Of a stretch of 22,728 bases of DNA, positions 7,930 to 16,133 are shown piece by piece; position 1 is the stretch's first letter; every line of letters starts with the position of its first letter. Under the pieces are notes generated by a model. The model ran no database searches. It was not told the DNA's origin and saw only the letters and a list, made by a program, of their open reading frames with translations. Source of the stretch: Promethearchaeota archaeon (GTDB lineage: Archaea > Asgardarchaeota > Lokiarchaeia > Sigynarchaeales > SOKP01); NCBI GenBank assembly GCA_030620005.1, contig JAUXAJ010000043.1, forward strand, positions 1 through 22,728, read 5' to 3'. The position numbers were made by a program, and so were the translations under genes.

Positions 7930-8349
7930 TTACTTTATAATGTCAGTTATGAAGCAGGTCTCTACAATTTTTATCCCACCAATTTGAGAAATTTTATCTT
8001 CAATTAGAGGGTTAAAATCTTCAATTGAAGGTATCTCAATCTTGACAAGCAAGCCACAATCTCCGCTTAACCTCCAGATATGAGTGATCTCCTCAATCGT
8101 TCTCAATTCTTGTATTATTTTCTTTATTTCCTTGAAATCTGGTTCTATTTTTACTGTAGCGTTGGTTTTTGGTCTAGAGCTAAGTTCGTATTGAATGGTA
8201 AATTTTGTTATTACTCCTTCATCAACCAACCTTTTTACCCTTCTTCGAACTGTAGCCTCCGTTTTGCCCACGCTTTTTGATATATCATTAAAAGATTTTC
8301 TACTATCTTCTTTAAGAATTTCTAATATTTTCTGATCAATAACATCCAA
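7930..8349 (-). CDS. Lrp/AsnC family transcriptional regulator, divergent from hdrA
   Basis: This 139-residue protein has an N-terminal helix-turn-helix (DQKILEILKEDSRKSFNDI, then TEATVRRRVKRLVDEGVIT) and an AsnC-type ligand/oligomerisation domain from about residue 62, including WRLSGDCGLLVKI. The start is a TTG at 8349: an in-frame stop lies three codons upstream and the first helix begins immediately, leaving no other choice. It faces away from the hdrA-metF cluster across a 600-bp region that contains inverted repeats, so it is a candidate regulator of that cluster and of itself. The third Lrp copy, at 17201, sits at the other end of the cluster and is similar in length and build. Confidence 0.85.
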   Translation of the reverse strand: MDVIDQKILEILKEDSRKSFNDISKSVGKTEATVRRRVKRLVDEGVITKFTIQYELSSRPKTNATVKIEPDFKEIKKIIQELRTIEEITHIWRLSGDCGLLVKIEIPSIEDFNPLIEDKISQIGGIKIVETCFITDIIK

Positions 8350-8472
8350 TTTATCTTAGTACCTGTATTTTTATTAATTTCATAGTTGAATTAAAAAGTA
8401 TTTTCTATATTTAGTGAATGGTGTAATTAATTATTAAATTTTATTAAATAGCGATCAAAATCATTTATTTTC

Positions 8473-8505
8473 TTTTCGAAAAAAATAATTTTTCGTCGAA
8501 AAATT
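8473..8505. promoter_or_regulatory. two adjacent inverted repeats, candidate operator
   Basis: TTTTCGAAAA (8473-8482) is a perfect palindrome. It is followed by AATTTTTCG (8487-8495), one T, and CGAAAAATT (8497-8505), a perfect 9-bp inverted repeat. Both share a TTTTCG/CGAAAA core. They sit about 125-155 bp upstream of the lrp start, where a dimeric regulator could bind. Confidence 0.4.
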
Positions 8506-8701
8506 GGAAAATTACATTCGACTTCAAAGGAATACCATATAAAATTTTTAAAATGGAAAAGAAGTAATTCTGCATAATAATAGAGAAAGAATCGTATTAC
8601 TTTAATTTTGAAATGATGATTAATCCATTTTTAATACTTTACTGACTTAAAACGGAAGTCTTAATATATTCGTTTTTTATGATGTTAATTAAACAAATTC
8701 A

Positions 8702-8750
8702 AACATTTTATGACTTAATTTTGATCGGAGAGTAACATTTTATGAATTAA
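8702..8750. repeat. 17-bp direct repeats, 32-bp period
   Basis: AACATTTTATGACTTAA at 8702-8718 and AACATTTTATGAATTAA at 8734-8750 match at 16 of 17 bases, with starts 32 bp (about three helical turns) apart. A weaker third copy lies near 8633-8650 (ACTTTACTGACTTAA). The spacing places the copies on one face of the helix upstream of hdrA. Confidence 0.45.
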
Positions 8751-8796
8751 AAGAGTTTTTCCGTCATTTGTAATAAAATTTTTAATATATTCATAA

Positions 8797-8851
8797 CTTT
8801 TATATACTATTTTAGGATTTTAAATAAATAAAAACACTACAACTATATAAG
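8797..8851 (+). promoter_or_regulatory. candidate TATA boxes for hdrA
   Basis: CTTTTATATAC at about 8797-8807 and ACTATATAAG at 8842-8851 both resemble archaeal TATA boxes. The second would place transcription start near 8875, leaving a leader of about 75 nt. It is a pattern match only, in a very AT-rich background. Confidence 0.3.
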
Positions 8852-8949
8852 TTAATAATATTGTTTTTTTACGATTGTTAATTCTGATCTCATATCATAT
8901 CATATTTCATAAAAAAATTAATGTATAAATTAATGAAAATAGAAGAAAA

Positions 8950-11900
8950 ATGTCTAATACTAAATTAAATTCGATACTTGTAATTGGTGCTGGAATTTCT
9001 GGAATTGAAGCGTCGTTGACGCTGGCCGAACAAGGATATAAAGTAATTCTCGTTGAAAAAACGCCCTCTGTCGGTGGTAGAATGGCACAACTCGACAAGA
9101 CCTTTCCAACTCTCGATTGCTCGATTTGTATACTCGCACCTAAGATGGTAGAGATCGCTAGACATCCAAACGTTGAACTCCTTACTTATTCGGAAGTACA
9201 AGAAGTTTCAGGGGAAGCCGGGAATTTCAATGTAAAAGTTTTAAAGAAATCTCGATACGTCCATGTGGATAAATGCACGGGTTGCGAAGCGTGCGCTGAA
9301 AAATGCCCGATGAAAAAAATTCCTTCTGAATTCGAAGAAACCATGGGGAATCGTACTGCGATATACATTCCGTTCCCCCAAGCTGTTCCGAGAAAGGCAA
9401 CGATTGACGCTGAAAAGTGCTTATTCTTGACAAAAAATGCGTGTAAATTATGCCTAGAAGCGTGTGAAGCCGAAGCAATTGATTTCGACATGAAGGACGA
9501 AGTCGTTGAGTATAACGTCGCTTCTGTAATCGTGGCTACGGGAATTGACTTGTTAGATCCTACTCCCTTAACCCGATATCACTACGGAGAATATCCAAAT
9601 GTAATAACTGCAATGCAATACGAAAGACTTTTGAGCGCATCGGGTCCTACTGGAGGCGAACTATTGCGACCTTCAGATAAAAAACACGCACACGAAATTG
9701 CTTTTATTGGGTGCGTTGGTTCTCGAAATGAATCTTTATGTGCTTATTGTTCTAAATTCTGTTGCATGTACATGGCAAAAGAAGGAGTAGTAACGAGAGA
9801 ACACTCTCCAGATACAAACGTAACGATATTTTTCAACGATATACGAGTGATTGGGAAAAATCAGGAAGAATTTATTGAGCGAGCAAAAGATGAGTATAGT
9901 TTAAAGTATTTTCATGGGATTCCAGGCGAGATTCGGGAAGATCCTGAAACTCATGATCTCTTAGTCAAACATGCGAATCTAGACACAGGAAAGGTTGAAA
10001 CTGCTAAATTTGATTTAGTTGTATTAGCTAATGCTGTAATTCCTCGAAAAGGATCTGAAGAATTAGCAAAGAAACTTAATATTGACTTAAATGAAATAGG
10101 GTTTTTCAAAACGAAAAATTCCGTTGAGGATTTAGAATCCACTAAAGAAGGAATATATGTAACAGGTTCATGTCAATCACCTGATGATATTGCTAACTCT
10201 GTATCAAAAGCCAGTGGTGCAGCAGCATTAGCGGCTTTGCATGCAGTTCCTCTGAGTGTGGAAGAGCAAAGAGTTGAGCTACCACCATTACGAGTAGTTA
10301 ATGAAAGGGATAAACCTCGAATAGGTGTATTTATATGTGAATGTGGAAAAAATATTGGTGGATATATAGACGTCCCAGAATTAGTTAAGTATGCAGAGAC
10401 TCTCCCAGATGTAGCTTTTTCCATGCATAACAAATATAGCTGCTCTAGTTTAACTCAAGATATTATAAAAGAGAAAATAGAGGAATTAAATTTAAATAGA
10501 GTTGTAGTTGCAGCATGTACGCCAAGGACACACGAGCCTTTGTTTCAAAAAACTATACGCGACGCAGGGTTAAATGAATATCTCTTTAATTTCGTAAGTA
10601 TTAGGGAATTGGATTCATGGGTTCACATGAAAGAACGAGAAAAAGCAACCGACAAAGCCAAGGACTTAATTAGGATGGGTGTAGCACGCACTAGATTTTT
10701 AAAGACAGAACATAAAATTAAAGGTGACGTTGTCCCTGAAGCATTAATAATTGGTGGTGGGATAGCTGGGATAACTGCGGCGATGGAAATCGCAAAAAAA
10801 GGGTTTAAAGTCCATTTAATTGAAAAAGATGATAAATTAGGTGGTCAATTAAACCTTATTTACAAGATAAATTTTGATAATATTGATTCAAAGGAATTTT
10901 TAGGCGATAAATTAAAGGAATATAATAGTCTTAAAAACATTACAACTTATTTGAATTCAAAAGTTATAGATGTTAAGGGCTCAATTGGCGATTTTAAGAT
11001 AAATATTAAAGATACACTTAAAAATAAAGAGCTTAACCGAAATGTGGGCGTTATAGTTGTTGCGACGGGGGCTTACGAGGAAAAGCCAAGAGGTTGGTAT
11101 AACTATGGAGAAGATAAGCGAGTAATGACTCAATTAGAGCTCTTAGAGAAAATTAAAAATAAGGAAATAAAGGATGGAGAAACACTTGTATTTATTCATT
11201 GTGTTAGTTCGAGACAGATAAATCCAGAAATGGGCTGTTCTTATTGTTCGCTAATTTGTTGTTCTGTATCTATAAAAAACGCATTATTTATTAAGGAAAA
11301 TTACCCAAATTCTGATATTTTTCTATTATATAGGGATATTCGTGTTGGAGCTGATGAAGAACCTTATTATTGGAAAGCACGTGAAAAAATTAACTTTTTA
11401 AGATTTAATGAATATCCTGAAGTAAATATTAGCAATGGTGAGATGAGAGTAAAGGTAAAAGATATATTAACGCAAATAACTCTTAGTATTAAAGTCGATA
11501 AATTAGTTTTATCCTCTCCTTTAAAACCTAATGATAATAAAGTTCTTGCTGAACTATTAAAAGTCCCTCGTGACCAAAATGGCTTTTTCTTTGAAGCACA
11601 TATAAAATTAAGACCGGTTGATTTCGCTACTGATGGAATTTTTCTTGCGGGTACAGCACATGGTCCCAAAGGTATAGCTGATGCAATCTCTCAAGGAAGA
11701 GGTGCAGCCGCTCATGCGTTAATTCCATTAATCGCTGGAATTGTTGAAAATGAACCATTAGTCTCTGTGGTCAATCCTGCTTTATGTATTGCTTGTCAAA
11801 AATGTGAAGAAGTCTGTAATTTTGGTGCAATTGGTGTGAATTTTGATAATGAAATTTTAGTTTCAGAATCGAATCCTTTATTGTGTAAAGGATGTGGTGA

Positions 11901-12435
11901 TTGTGCCGCAGCATGTCCCGCAGGAGCAATAACTATGAGTCATTTCGCTGATAACCAATTAATACCTATGATTTCAGAAGCATTAAAAGGAGAATTTGTC
12001 GATGAGCGACCCCGAATAGTAGCATTTCTCTGTAATTGGTGCAGCTATGCAGGAGCCGATACATGTGGAGTTAGTCGATTCCAATATCCTACAAATATTC
12101 GACCAATTCGAGTAATGTGCTCTGGAAGAATCCCAAAAAGCTTTATTTTACAGGCATTTTTAGAAGGGGCCGATGGAGTTCTTATTGGAGGGTGTCATAT
12201 TGGTGATTGTCATTACTTAAAAGGTAATTATGACGCATTACAGCGATATAATGAACTAAAAGAAATTCTTGAAAAAGTTGGAGTCGATCCAAATCGTTTC
12301 CATCTTGAATGGGTTTCAGCAAGTGAAGGAAAACGTTTTGCTGAAGTTGTAACGGATTTTGTCGAAAAAATAAAAGAATTAGGCCCATTAAGCAAAAAAG
12401 GAGATAAGCTTGAAAAAGCAAAGGAGGGAACCTAA
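8950..12435 (+). CDS. hdrA: HdrA-HdrA-MvhD fusion, heterodisulfide-reductase-like flavoprotein
   Basis: This 1161-residue fusion of two HdrA modules and an MvhD unit is predicted to pass electrons between ferredoxin, a hydrogenase or dehydrogenase, and HdrBC-like partners by flavin-based bifurcation. Module 1 (about 1-435): FAD motif GAGISG at 13-18, [4Fe-4S] Cys109/112/115/119, and a second set C157, C165, C168, C172. Module 2 (about 455-930): CECG at 463-466, FAD motif GGGIAG at 602-607, and CSYCSLICC near 763-771. Then come two ferredoxin clusters, C946/949/952/956 and C979/982/985/989. The MvhD domain is at 1018-1145 (CNWCSYAGAD, then CSGR and GCHIGDCHY). All key Cys positions are Cys, not selenocysteine. 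The next gene starts 4 bp downstream. Codon usage changes near residue 400, close to the module junction. Confidence 0.9.
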   Translation: MSNTKLNSILVIGAGISGIEASLTLAEQGYKVILVEKTPSVGGRMAQLDKTFPTLDCSICILAPKMVEIARHPNVELLTYSEVQEVSGEAGNFNVKVLKKSRYVHVDKCTGCEACAEKCPMKKIPSEFEETMGNRTAIYIPFPQAVPRKATIDAEKCLFLTKNACKLCLEACEAEAIDFDMKDEVVEYNVASVIVATGIDLLDPTPLTRYHYGEYPNVITAMQYERLLSASGPTGGELLRPSDKKHAHEIAFIGCVGSRNESLCAYCSKFCCMYMAKEGVVTREHSPDTNVTIFFNDIRVIGKNQEEFIERAKDEYSLKYFHGIPGEIREDPETHDLLVKHANLDTGKVETAKFDLVVLANAVIPRKGSEELAKKLNIDLNEIGFFKTKNSVEDLESTKEGIYVTGSCQSPDDIANSVSKASGAAALAALHAVPLSVEEQRVELPPLRVVNERDKPRIGVFICECGKNIGGYIDVPELVKYAETLPDVAFSMHNKYSCSSLTQDIIKEKIEELNLNRVVVAACTPRTHEPLFQKTIRDAGLNEYLFNFVSIRELDSWVHMKEREKATDKAKDLIRMGVARTRFLKTEHKIKGDVVPEALIIGGGIAGITAAMEIAKKGFKVHLIEKDDKLGGQLNLIYKINFDNIDSKEFLGDKLKEYNSLKNITTYLNSKVIDVKGSIGDFKINIKDTLKNKELNRNVGVIVVATGAYEEKPRGWYNYGEDKRVMTQLELLEKIKNKEIKDGETLVFIHCVSSRQINPEMGCSYCSLICCSVSIKNALFIKENYPNSDIFLLYRDIRVGADEEPYYWKAREKINFLRFNEYPEVNISNGEMRVKVKDILTQITLSIKVDKLVLSSPLKPNDNKVLAELLKVPRDQNGFFFEAHIKLRPVDFATDGIFLAGTAHGPKGIADAISQGRGAAAHALIPLIAGIVENEPLVSVVNPALCIACQKCEEVCNFGAIGVNFDNEILVSESNPLLCKGCGDCAAACPAGAITMSHFADNQLIPMISEALKGEFVDERPRIVAFLCNWCSYAGADTCGVSRFQYPTNIRPIRVMCSGRIPKSFILQAFLEGADGVLIGGCHIGDCHYLKGNYDALQRYNELKEILEKVGVDPNRFHLEWVSASEGKRFAEVVTDFVEKIKELGPLSKKGDKLEKAKEGT
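12423..12428 (+). promoter_or_regulatory. Shine-Dalgarno site of the hdrC/B-GltD gene
   Basis: GGAGGG lies 10 bases before the ATG at 12439 and inside the end of hdrA. This supports the chosen start and tight translational linkage of the two genes. Confidence 0.65.
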
Positions 12436-12438
12436 AAA

Positions 12439-14931
12439 ATGTCAGAAGAAATTGTAAATGCGGAAGATTTAGATAAAAATTTAAGATATGAAATTTTTGA
12501 AAGACTTGGAGCAAAAACATTATTGAAATGCATACAATGCGGTGTATGCAATGCTGGATGTACGGTCTCAGAATATATTGATCCTCAACCACATGTGGTC
12601 GTAGCATCTTTACTATTGGGCTTGAAGGATCGAATTTTATCAAGTAATGCGTTATGGACTTGTCTCACATGCGATCGTTGTACAATATATTGTCCAATGA
12701 ATGGGGATGAAATAGGTGTAAATTTTCCAAAAATTATCATGGAACTTCGCTCTCTATTTTCTGATAGTAAACCTTTACAAGAAAAATTGCTCGAATGCCA
12801 TCATGACAGAAAATATTCAAGTTTACCGTATTTAATGGCGAATAATAAAATTAAATTTGTTAATAAGACAGCCTTTTTAGAAGGTACTGGTTTAAAAACG
12901 ACAGATAAGGGAGAGATTGCTTACTTTATGGGTTGTGTTCCTTTTCTAATAGGAACAGCTCCTTGTGCAGTTGGTTGTCCTGCTTATGTGGATGTTCAAG
13001 GATATATTTCACTAATTGCAGAAGGTAAATTTCAAGAGGCCATCGATTTGATAAGGGAAATGAATCCTTTACCATCTTTATGTGGAAGGATTTGTACAGC
13101 ACAATGTGCCATAAATTGTAATCGTCAATTTATCGATGACCCAATTGCAATTCGCGAGTTAAAGAGATATATAACCGATTGGGAAGTAGAGAATAAAGGT
13201 GAGAGTAAAATAAAACCTGTGGAACAAACTAAAGAAAAAGTTGCAATAATTGGTGCCGGACCGGGAGGTTTATCTGCTGCCTATTACTTAGCAAGAATGG
13301 GCTATAAACCTACCATCTTCGAGAAAGGAGATAAAGTTGGCGGAATGGTAAGATATGGAGTTCCTCAATATAGGATTCCAGATGAGGTGCTTGATCGTGA
13401 TATTGATTTTATTAAAAGCATGGGCGTAGAGATTGTATTAAATAAATCATTCGGTCCGGATTTTACCCTAAAGGATCTTAAAAAGGAAGGTTTCGAAGCG
13501 GTTTTTATTGCTGTAGGTTTATATGTTCCAATAACTTTAAGACTCGAGGGAGAAGATCTTCCAAATGTTCATGTTGCACTTGATTTTCTTGTTGATCGAA
13601 AATATAATTATGTGATCAATTCAGAAGAATTTAAGGATAAAACTTTTGGGATTATTGGCGGAGGTGCTGTGGCTGTAGATGTAGGTGAAACAGCACTTCG
13701 ATTAGGGGCCAAAAAAGTCGACCTTGTTGATATATTATCTGAAGATGCTCTTAAACTTGTACTTAAAGATATACATGACGCTGAGAAAGAATTAATGGAA
13801 TACCATTTTGAGACATCGGCAGCAAAAATTACCCAAGAGCCGGACGGTAAATTAGCATTAAATTGCCATAAAATTGAATGGGGCGAACCTGATCCTGAAA
13901 CGGGAAGGAAACCCTTAAATAAGGTTGAAGGTTCAGAATTTAAAACTGTAGTAGATTATGTTGTTATTGCCATTGGGCAATCTCTTGATTTAGAGCCGAT
14001 TAATATTGCTACTGGGAACAATTTAAAAATTGAAAGGAGTAAAATTATAGTTGATGAATTAACTTATGAAACGGGCATTCCAGCTGTTTTTGCTGGGGGT
14101 GATATAATTTATAATTCATTATTGTGTGCTGTTGATGCCATTGGAGATGGAAGAGAAGCTGCAATTTCAATTGATCGATTTCTTCGAGGGGTTGATTTAA
14201 AAAAGGGAAGAATAAGAAAGAAGGATTTGAAACGCTCCCCAATACCAAAAAAGTGGATTGAAACAAAATCTCATGTAGAAATGAGCTTTATACCCGGAGA
14301 AAAAAGACTTTCATGTTTTGATGAGATGGAATTAGGTTATTCCAAAGAACAAGCAATTGATGAAGCGACTAGGTGTTTAAATTGCAATAGCTGCTATAGT
14401 TATGATCAAATTCTTGAAGATTATAATGCTTTATGTGATTCTTCTGGTATTATGATTTGTCATTATGGAGATCAACCAAATCTTTATTCTCTAAATACTA
14501 TAGATTTTCTCGAAATTCCAAGAAATGTAATAGGGCTTTTAAATCTAAATGACATTGTACCAGTTGTATTATCGGATGAAAAGTGCTGTGGGCATGACAG
14601 TACCTGTAAAGGTGATGTTAATACTCTCGAAAAGCTGGCAAAACATAATGTGAAGTTATTTAAAGATGCAGGCGTTAAAACTATAGTATTTAGTTGTGCA
14701 GAAGGGTATTATACATGGAAAAACGAATATAAAAGATTATTTGAAGGCACTGATGATTTTGATTTTGAGATTTATCATATTACCGAATATATCTTAAAAG
14801 AGGGATTATTAGACAATATTAATTTCCCACCTTTAGAAGAGATTAAAGTAACATATCATGATCCTTGTAGACTTGGTCGAATGAGCAATGTATATGATGC
14901 ACCTCGAGAAGTAATTAAAAAAATTCCTTGA
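12439..14931 (+). CDS. HdrC/HdrB-like (CCG-domain) protein with nested NfnB/GltD-like flavoprotein; ends at an in-frame TGA
   Basis: Residues 1-110 are an HdrC-type ferredoxin: C31/34/37/41 and C75/78/81/85. Residues 159-170 begin an HdrB/HdrD CCG region (IAYFMGCVPFL). It is broken by a complete glutamate-synthase small-chain / NfnB-like unit at about 171-675: N-terminal cluster Cys (C176, C180, C215, C219, C223, C227), FAD motif GAGPGG at 272-277, NAD(P) motif GGGAVAVDVGE at 407-417, and FAGGD at 551-555. The CCG region resumes near 688 (DFLEIPRNVIGLLNL, CCGHD, then HDPCRLGR at 808-814). The fold thus seems to carry a nested domain giving extra FAD and pyridine-nucleotide access to the Hdr chemistry. 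The frame stops at a TGA at 14929-14931, where relatives usually have Gly (IPG). The rest of the domain follows in frame. Confidence 0.85.
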   Translation: MSEEIVNAEDLDKNLRYEIFERLGAKTLLKCIQCGVCNAGCTVSEYIDPQPHVVVASLLLGLKDRILSSNALWTCLTCDRCTIYCPMNGDEIGVNFPKIIMELRSLFSDSKPLQEKLLECHHDRKYSSLPYLMANNKIKFVNKTAFLEGTGLKTTDKGEIAYFMGCVPFLIGTAPCAVGCPAYVDVQGYISLIAEGKFQEAIDLIREMNPLPSLCGRICTAQCAINCNRQFIDDPIAIRELKRYITDWEVENKGESKIKPVEQTKEKVAIIGAGPGGLSAAYYLARMGYKPTIFEKGDKVGGMVRYGVPQYRIPDEVLDRDIDFIKSMGVEIVLNKSFGPDFTLKDLKKEGFEAVFIAVGLYVPITLRLEGEDLPNVHVALDFLVDRKYNYVINSEEFKDKTFGIIGGGAVAVDVGETALRLGAKKVDLVDILSEDALKLVLKDIHDAEKELMEYHFETSAAKITQEPDGKLALNCHKIEWGEPDPETGRKPLNKVEGSEFKTVVDYVVIAIGQSLDLEPINIATGNNLKIERSKIIVDELTYETGIPAVFAGGDIIYNSLLCAVDAIGDGREAAISIDRFLRGVDLKKGRIRKKDLKRSPIPKKWIETKSHVEMSFIPGEKRLSCFDEMELGYSKEQAIDEATRCLNCNSCYSYDQILEDYNALCDSSGIMICHYGDQPNLYSLNTIDFLEIPRNVIGLLNLNDIVPVVLSDEKCCGHDSTCKGDVNTLEKLAKHNVKLFKDAGVKTIVFSCAEGYYTWKNEYKRLFEGTDDFDFEIYHITEYILKEGLLDNINFPPLEEIKVTYHDPCRLGRMSNVYDAPREVIKKIP

Positions 14932-15213
14932 TTAAAACTAATTGAAATGAAAAATATTAAAGAAGATGCAGATTGTTGTGATATTTCTGCTTATATCTCT
15001 TGTAATGAAAATTCAAAGGAATTACAAGGCAAAAGAATTGAAGAAGCTATAAACACTGGTGCTGATTATTTAGTAATTACATGCCCAAAATGCTTATCCC
15101 ATTTTAATTGTTATTTAAATGAACATAAAGAGCTAAAGAGTAAAATCAAGGTTATTGATTTACTAAGTTTGATTGGAAAAGTGCTCAATTTATTATCAAT
15201 GAAAGAGGATTAG
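14932..15213 (+). pseudogene. C-terminal end of the HdrB-like CCG domain, in frame after the TGA
   Basis: Directly after the TGA the same frame reads LKLIEMKNIKEDADCCDISAY and goes on to an AITCPKC-like segment (VITCPKCLSHFNC). These fit the last part of the CCG domain: the EM strand, a CC motif and a CPxC motif. An ATG at 14947 could start a separate 88-residue peptide, but it would lack the first half of the domain, so an interrupted single gene is more likely. Near 15190 a second frame stays open after the stop (reading NERGLEKLIEEAIKEVR), so the true C-terminus may also be frameshifted. Confidence 0.7.
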
Positions 15214-15473
15214 AAAAATTAATTGAAGAAGCAATTAAAGAGGTACGTTTAATTGATTGATAACAATAGCGTTTAGTATAGAGCCAGATAAAATAGATAT
15301 TAATAAACGAAGTGTGAAACCAAAAAAAATATTGGAAAATTAAATATTTAATTATTGGGTGTTTTTTTTCAAATCCAAATAAAATAACAATAATACAATA
15401 AAAATTTAGAAAAAAAATTGGTGTTTTAAAAACGATAATAACAGAACAAAAAGATATAAACGAAATATACGAA

Positions 15474-16133
15474 ATGGTGAAACCTTATTCGAAAATTTTG
15501 ATAACGGGCTGCGATGGCTGCGTGCAACCAGGAAGGAGCATTTCAGAAGCGAAAGTTCTCGGACAATTGCTAGAACTGAAAGCTCGGACCAAGGACAAGA
15601 AATTAATATGGAAAGCAATTACCATTCTTAGGCAATGCGACGATCGAATCGCTGCAACGACCGTTAGACCGTTTGTAGACGAGTACGAGGCGATTGTCTC
15701 TTTAGCGTGCGGCTTGGGAATCGTCATGATGAATAAAGTAGCAGAAAAAATAATTACTTTTCCCGCCCAAGATAGCATGTTTGGAGGTGTTCAGAATGCG
15801 GGTGAGAACAATTTCATTCAATACTGCGAAACGTGCGGAGATTGTCTTTTAGGAGAGACAGGAGGCGTGTATCCCATTGCAGGGTGCGCGAAACATTTAA
15901 ATAATGGTCCTTGTGGCGGAACCGTGGACGGGCTATGCGAAGTAGGTGGTTATACTCGTCCTTGTGCTTGGATTGGGATTTACGAGAGATTAAAGAAGTT
16001 TAACAGGCTTGATCTTTTCAAGAAGTACCGACCCGCAAGAGATTATCGATCGGCAACGAGTCCAGCGTACATAGTTATCAATAAGCCGTTTACGAACGAA
16101 GAAGAAGAAGAAAAAAAAGGAGGGGAAAAATAA
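15474..16133 (+). CDS. metV: MetV-like methylenetetrahydrofolate reductase C-terminal/iron-sulfur partner
   Basis: This 219-residue protein matches MetV (the MTHFR C-terminal-domain family), the iron-sulfur/zinc partner that feeds electrons to MetF in acetogens. It has TGCDGCVQPGRS with C13 and C16, C55 in LRQCDD, C79 in ACGLG, and the Cys-rich segment at 118-164: C118, C121 and C124 in CETCGDC, C138 in GCAKH, C147 in GPCGGTVDG, C155, and C164 in RPCAW. The family normally pairs with MetF and with HdrABC/MvhD subunits, and here the Hdr genes lie just upstream and metF abuts downstream. The tail ends in a Glu/Lys-rich run (EEEEEKKGGEK) that overlaps the Shine-Dalgarno site of metF. Codon use returns to the style of the region before 10.1 kb. 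Confidence 0.9.
   Translation: MVKPYSKILITGCDGCVQPGRSISEAKVLGQLLELKARTKDKKLIWKAITILRQCDDRIAATTVRPFVDEYEAIVSLACGLGIVMMNKVAEKIITFPAQDSMFGGVQNAGENNFIQYCETCGDCLLGETGGVYPIAGCAKHLNNGPCGGTVDGLCEVGGYTRPCAWIGIYERLKKFNRLDLFKKYRPARDYRSATSPAYIVINKPFTNEEEEEKKGGEK
16119..16125 (+). promoter_or_regulatory. Shine-Dalgarno site of metF
   Basis: GGAGGGG lies 8 bases before the metF ATG, inside the end of metV. The metV TAA directly abuts the metF ATG (TAAATG), so the two are translationally coupled. Confidence 0.7.

Larger units (their letters stand above)
8350..8949. other. 600-bp divergent intergenic region (lrp / hdrA)
   Basis: No coding frame was seen. The region is strongly AT-rich. It holds adjacent palindromes at 8473-8505, direct repeats at 8702-8750, two TATA-like sites, and a short CATAT repeat near 8890-8905 just upstream of hdrA. 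It is unusually long for such a compact layout, so it is probably a control region for the redox cluster. Confidence 0.5.

Noticed and set aside
12182..12643. 153-residue antisense frame over the hdrA/hdrC junction
   Set aside because: It is Leu/Phe/Gln-rich, a typical shadow of a real + strand gene, and crosses a well-defined gene boundary and Shine-Dalgarno site.
5428..14931. Genome-wide reassignment of UGA to Trp
   Set aside because: Trp codons in all genes here are TGG, the creatininase and metF genes end sensibly at TGA, and the antitoxin/toxin ATGA overlap needs TGA as a stop. In an AT-rich reassigned genome most Trp codons would be TGA.
14929..14931. Selenocysteine at the second in-frame TGA
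   Set aside because: The position is usually Gly, not Cys, in this domain as I recall it, and no convincing SECIS-like stem was seen in 15214-15473.
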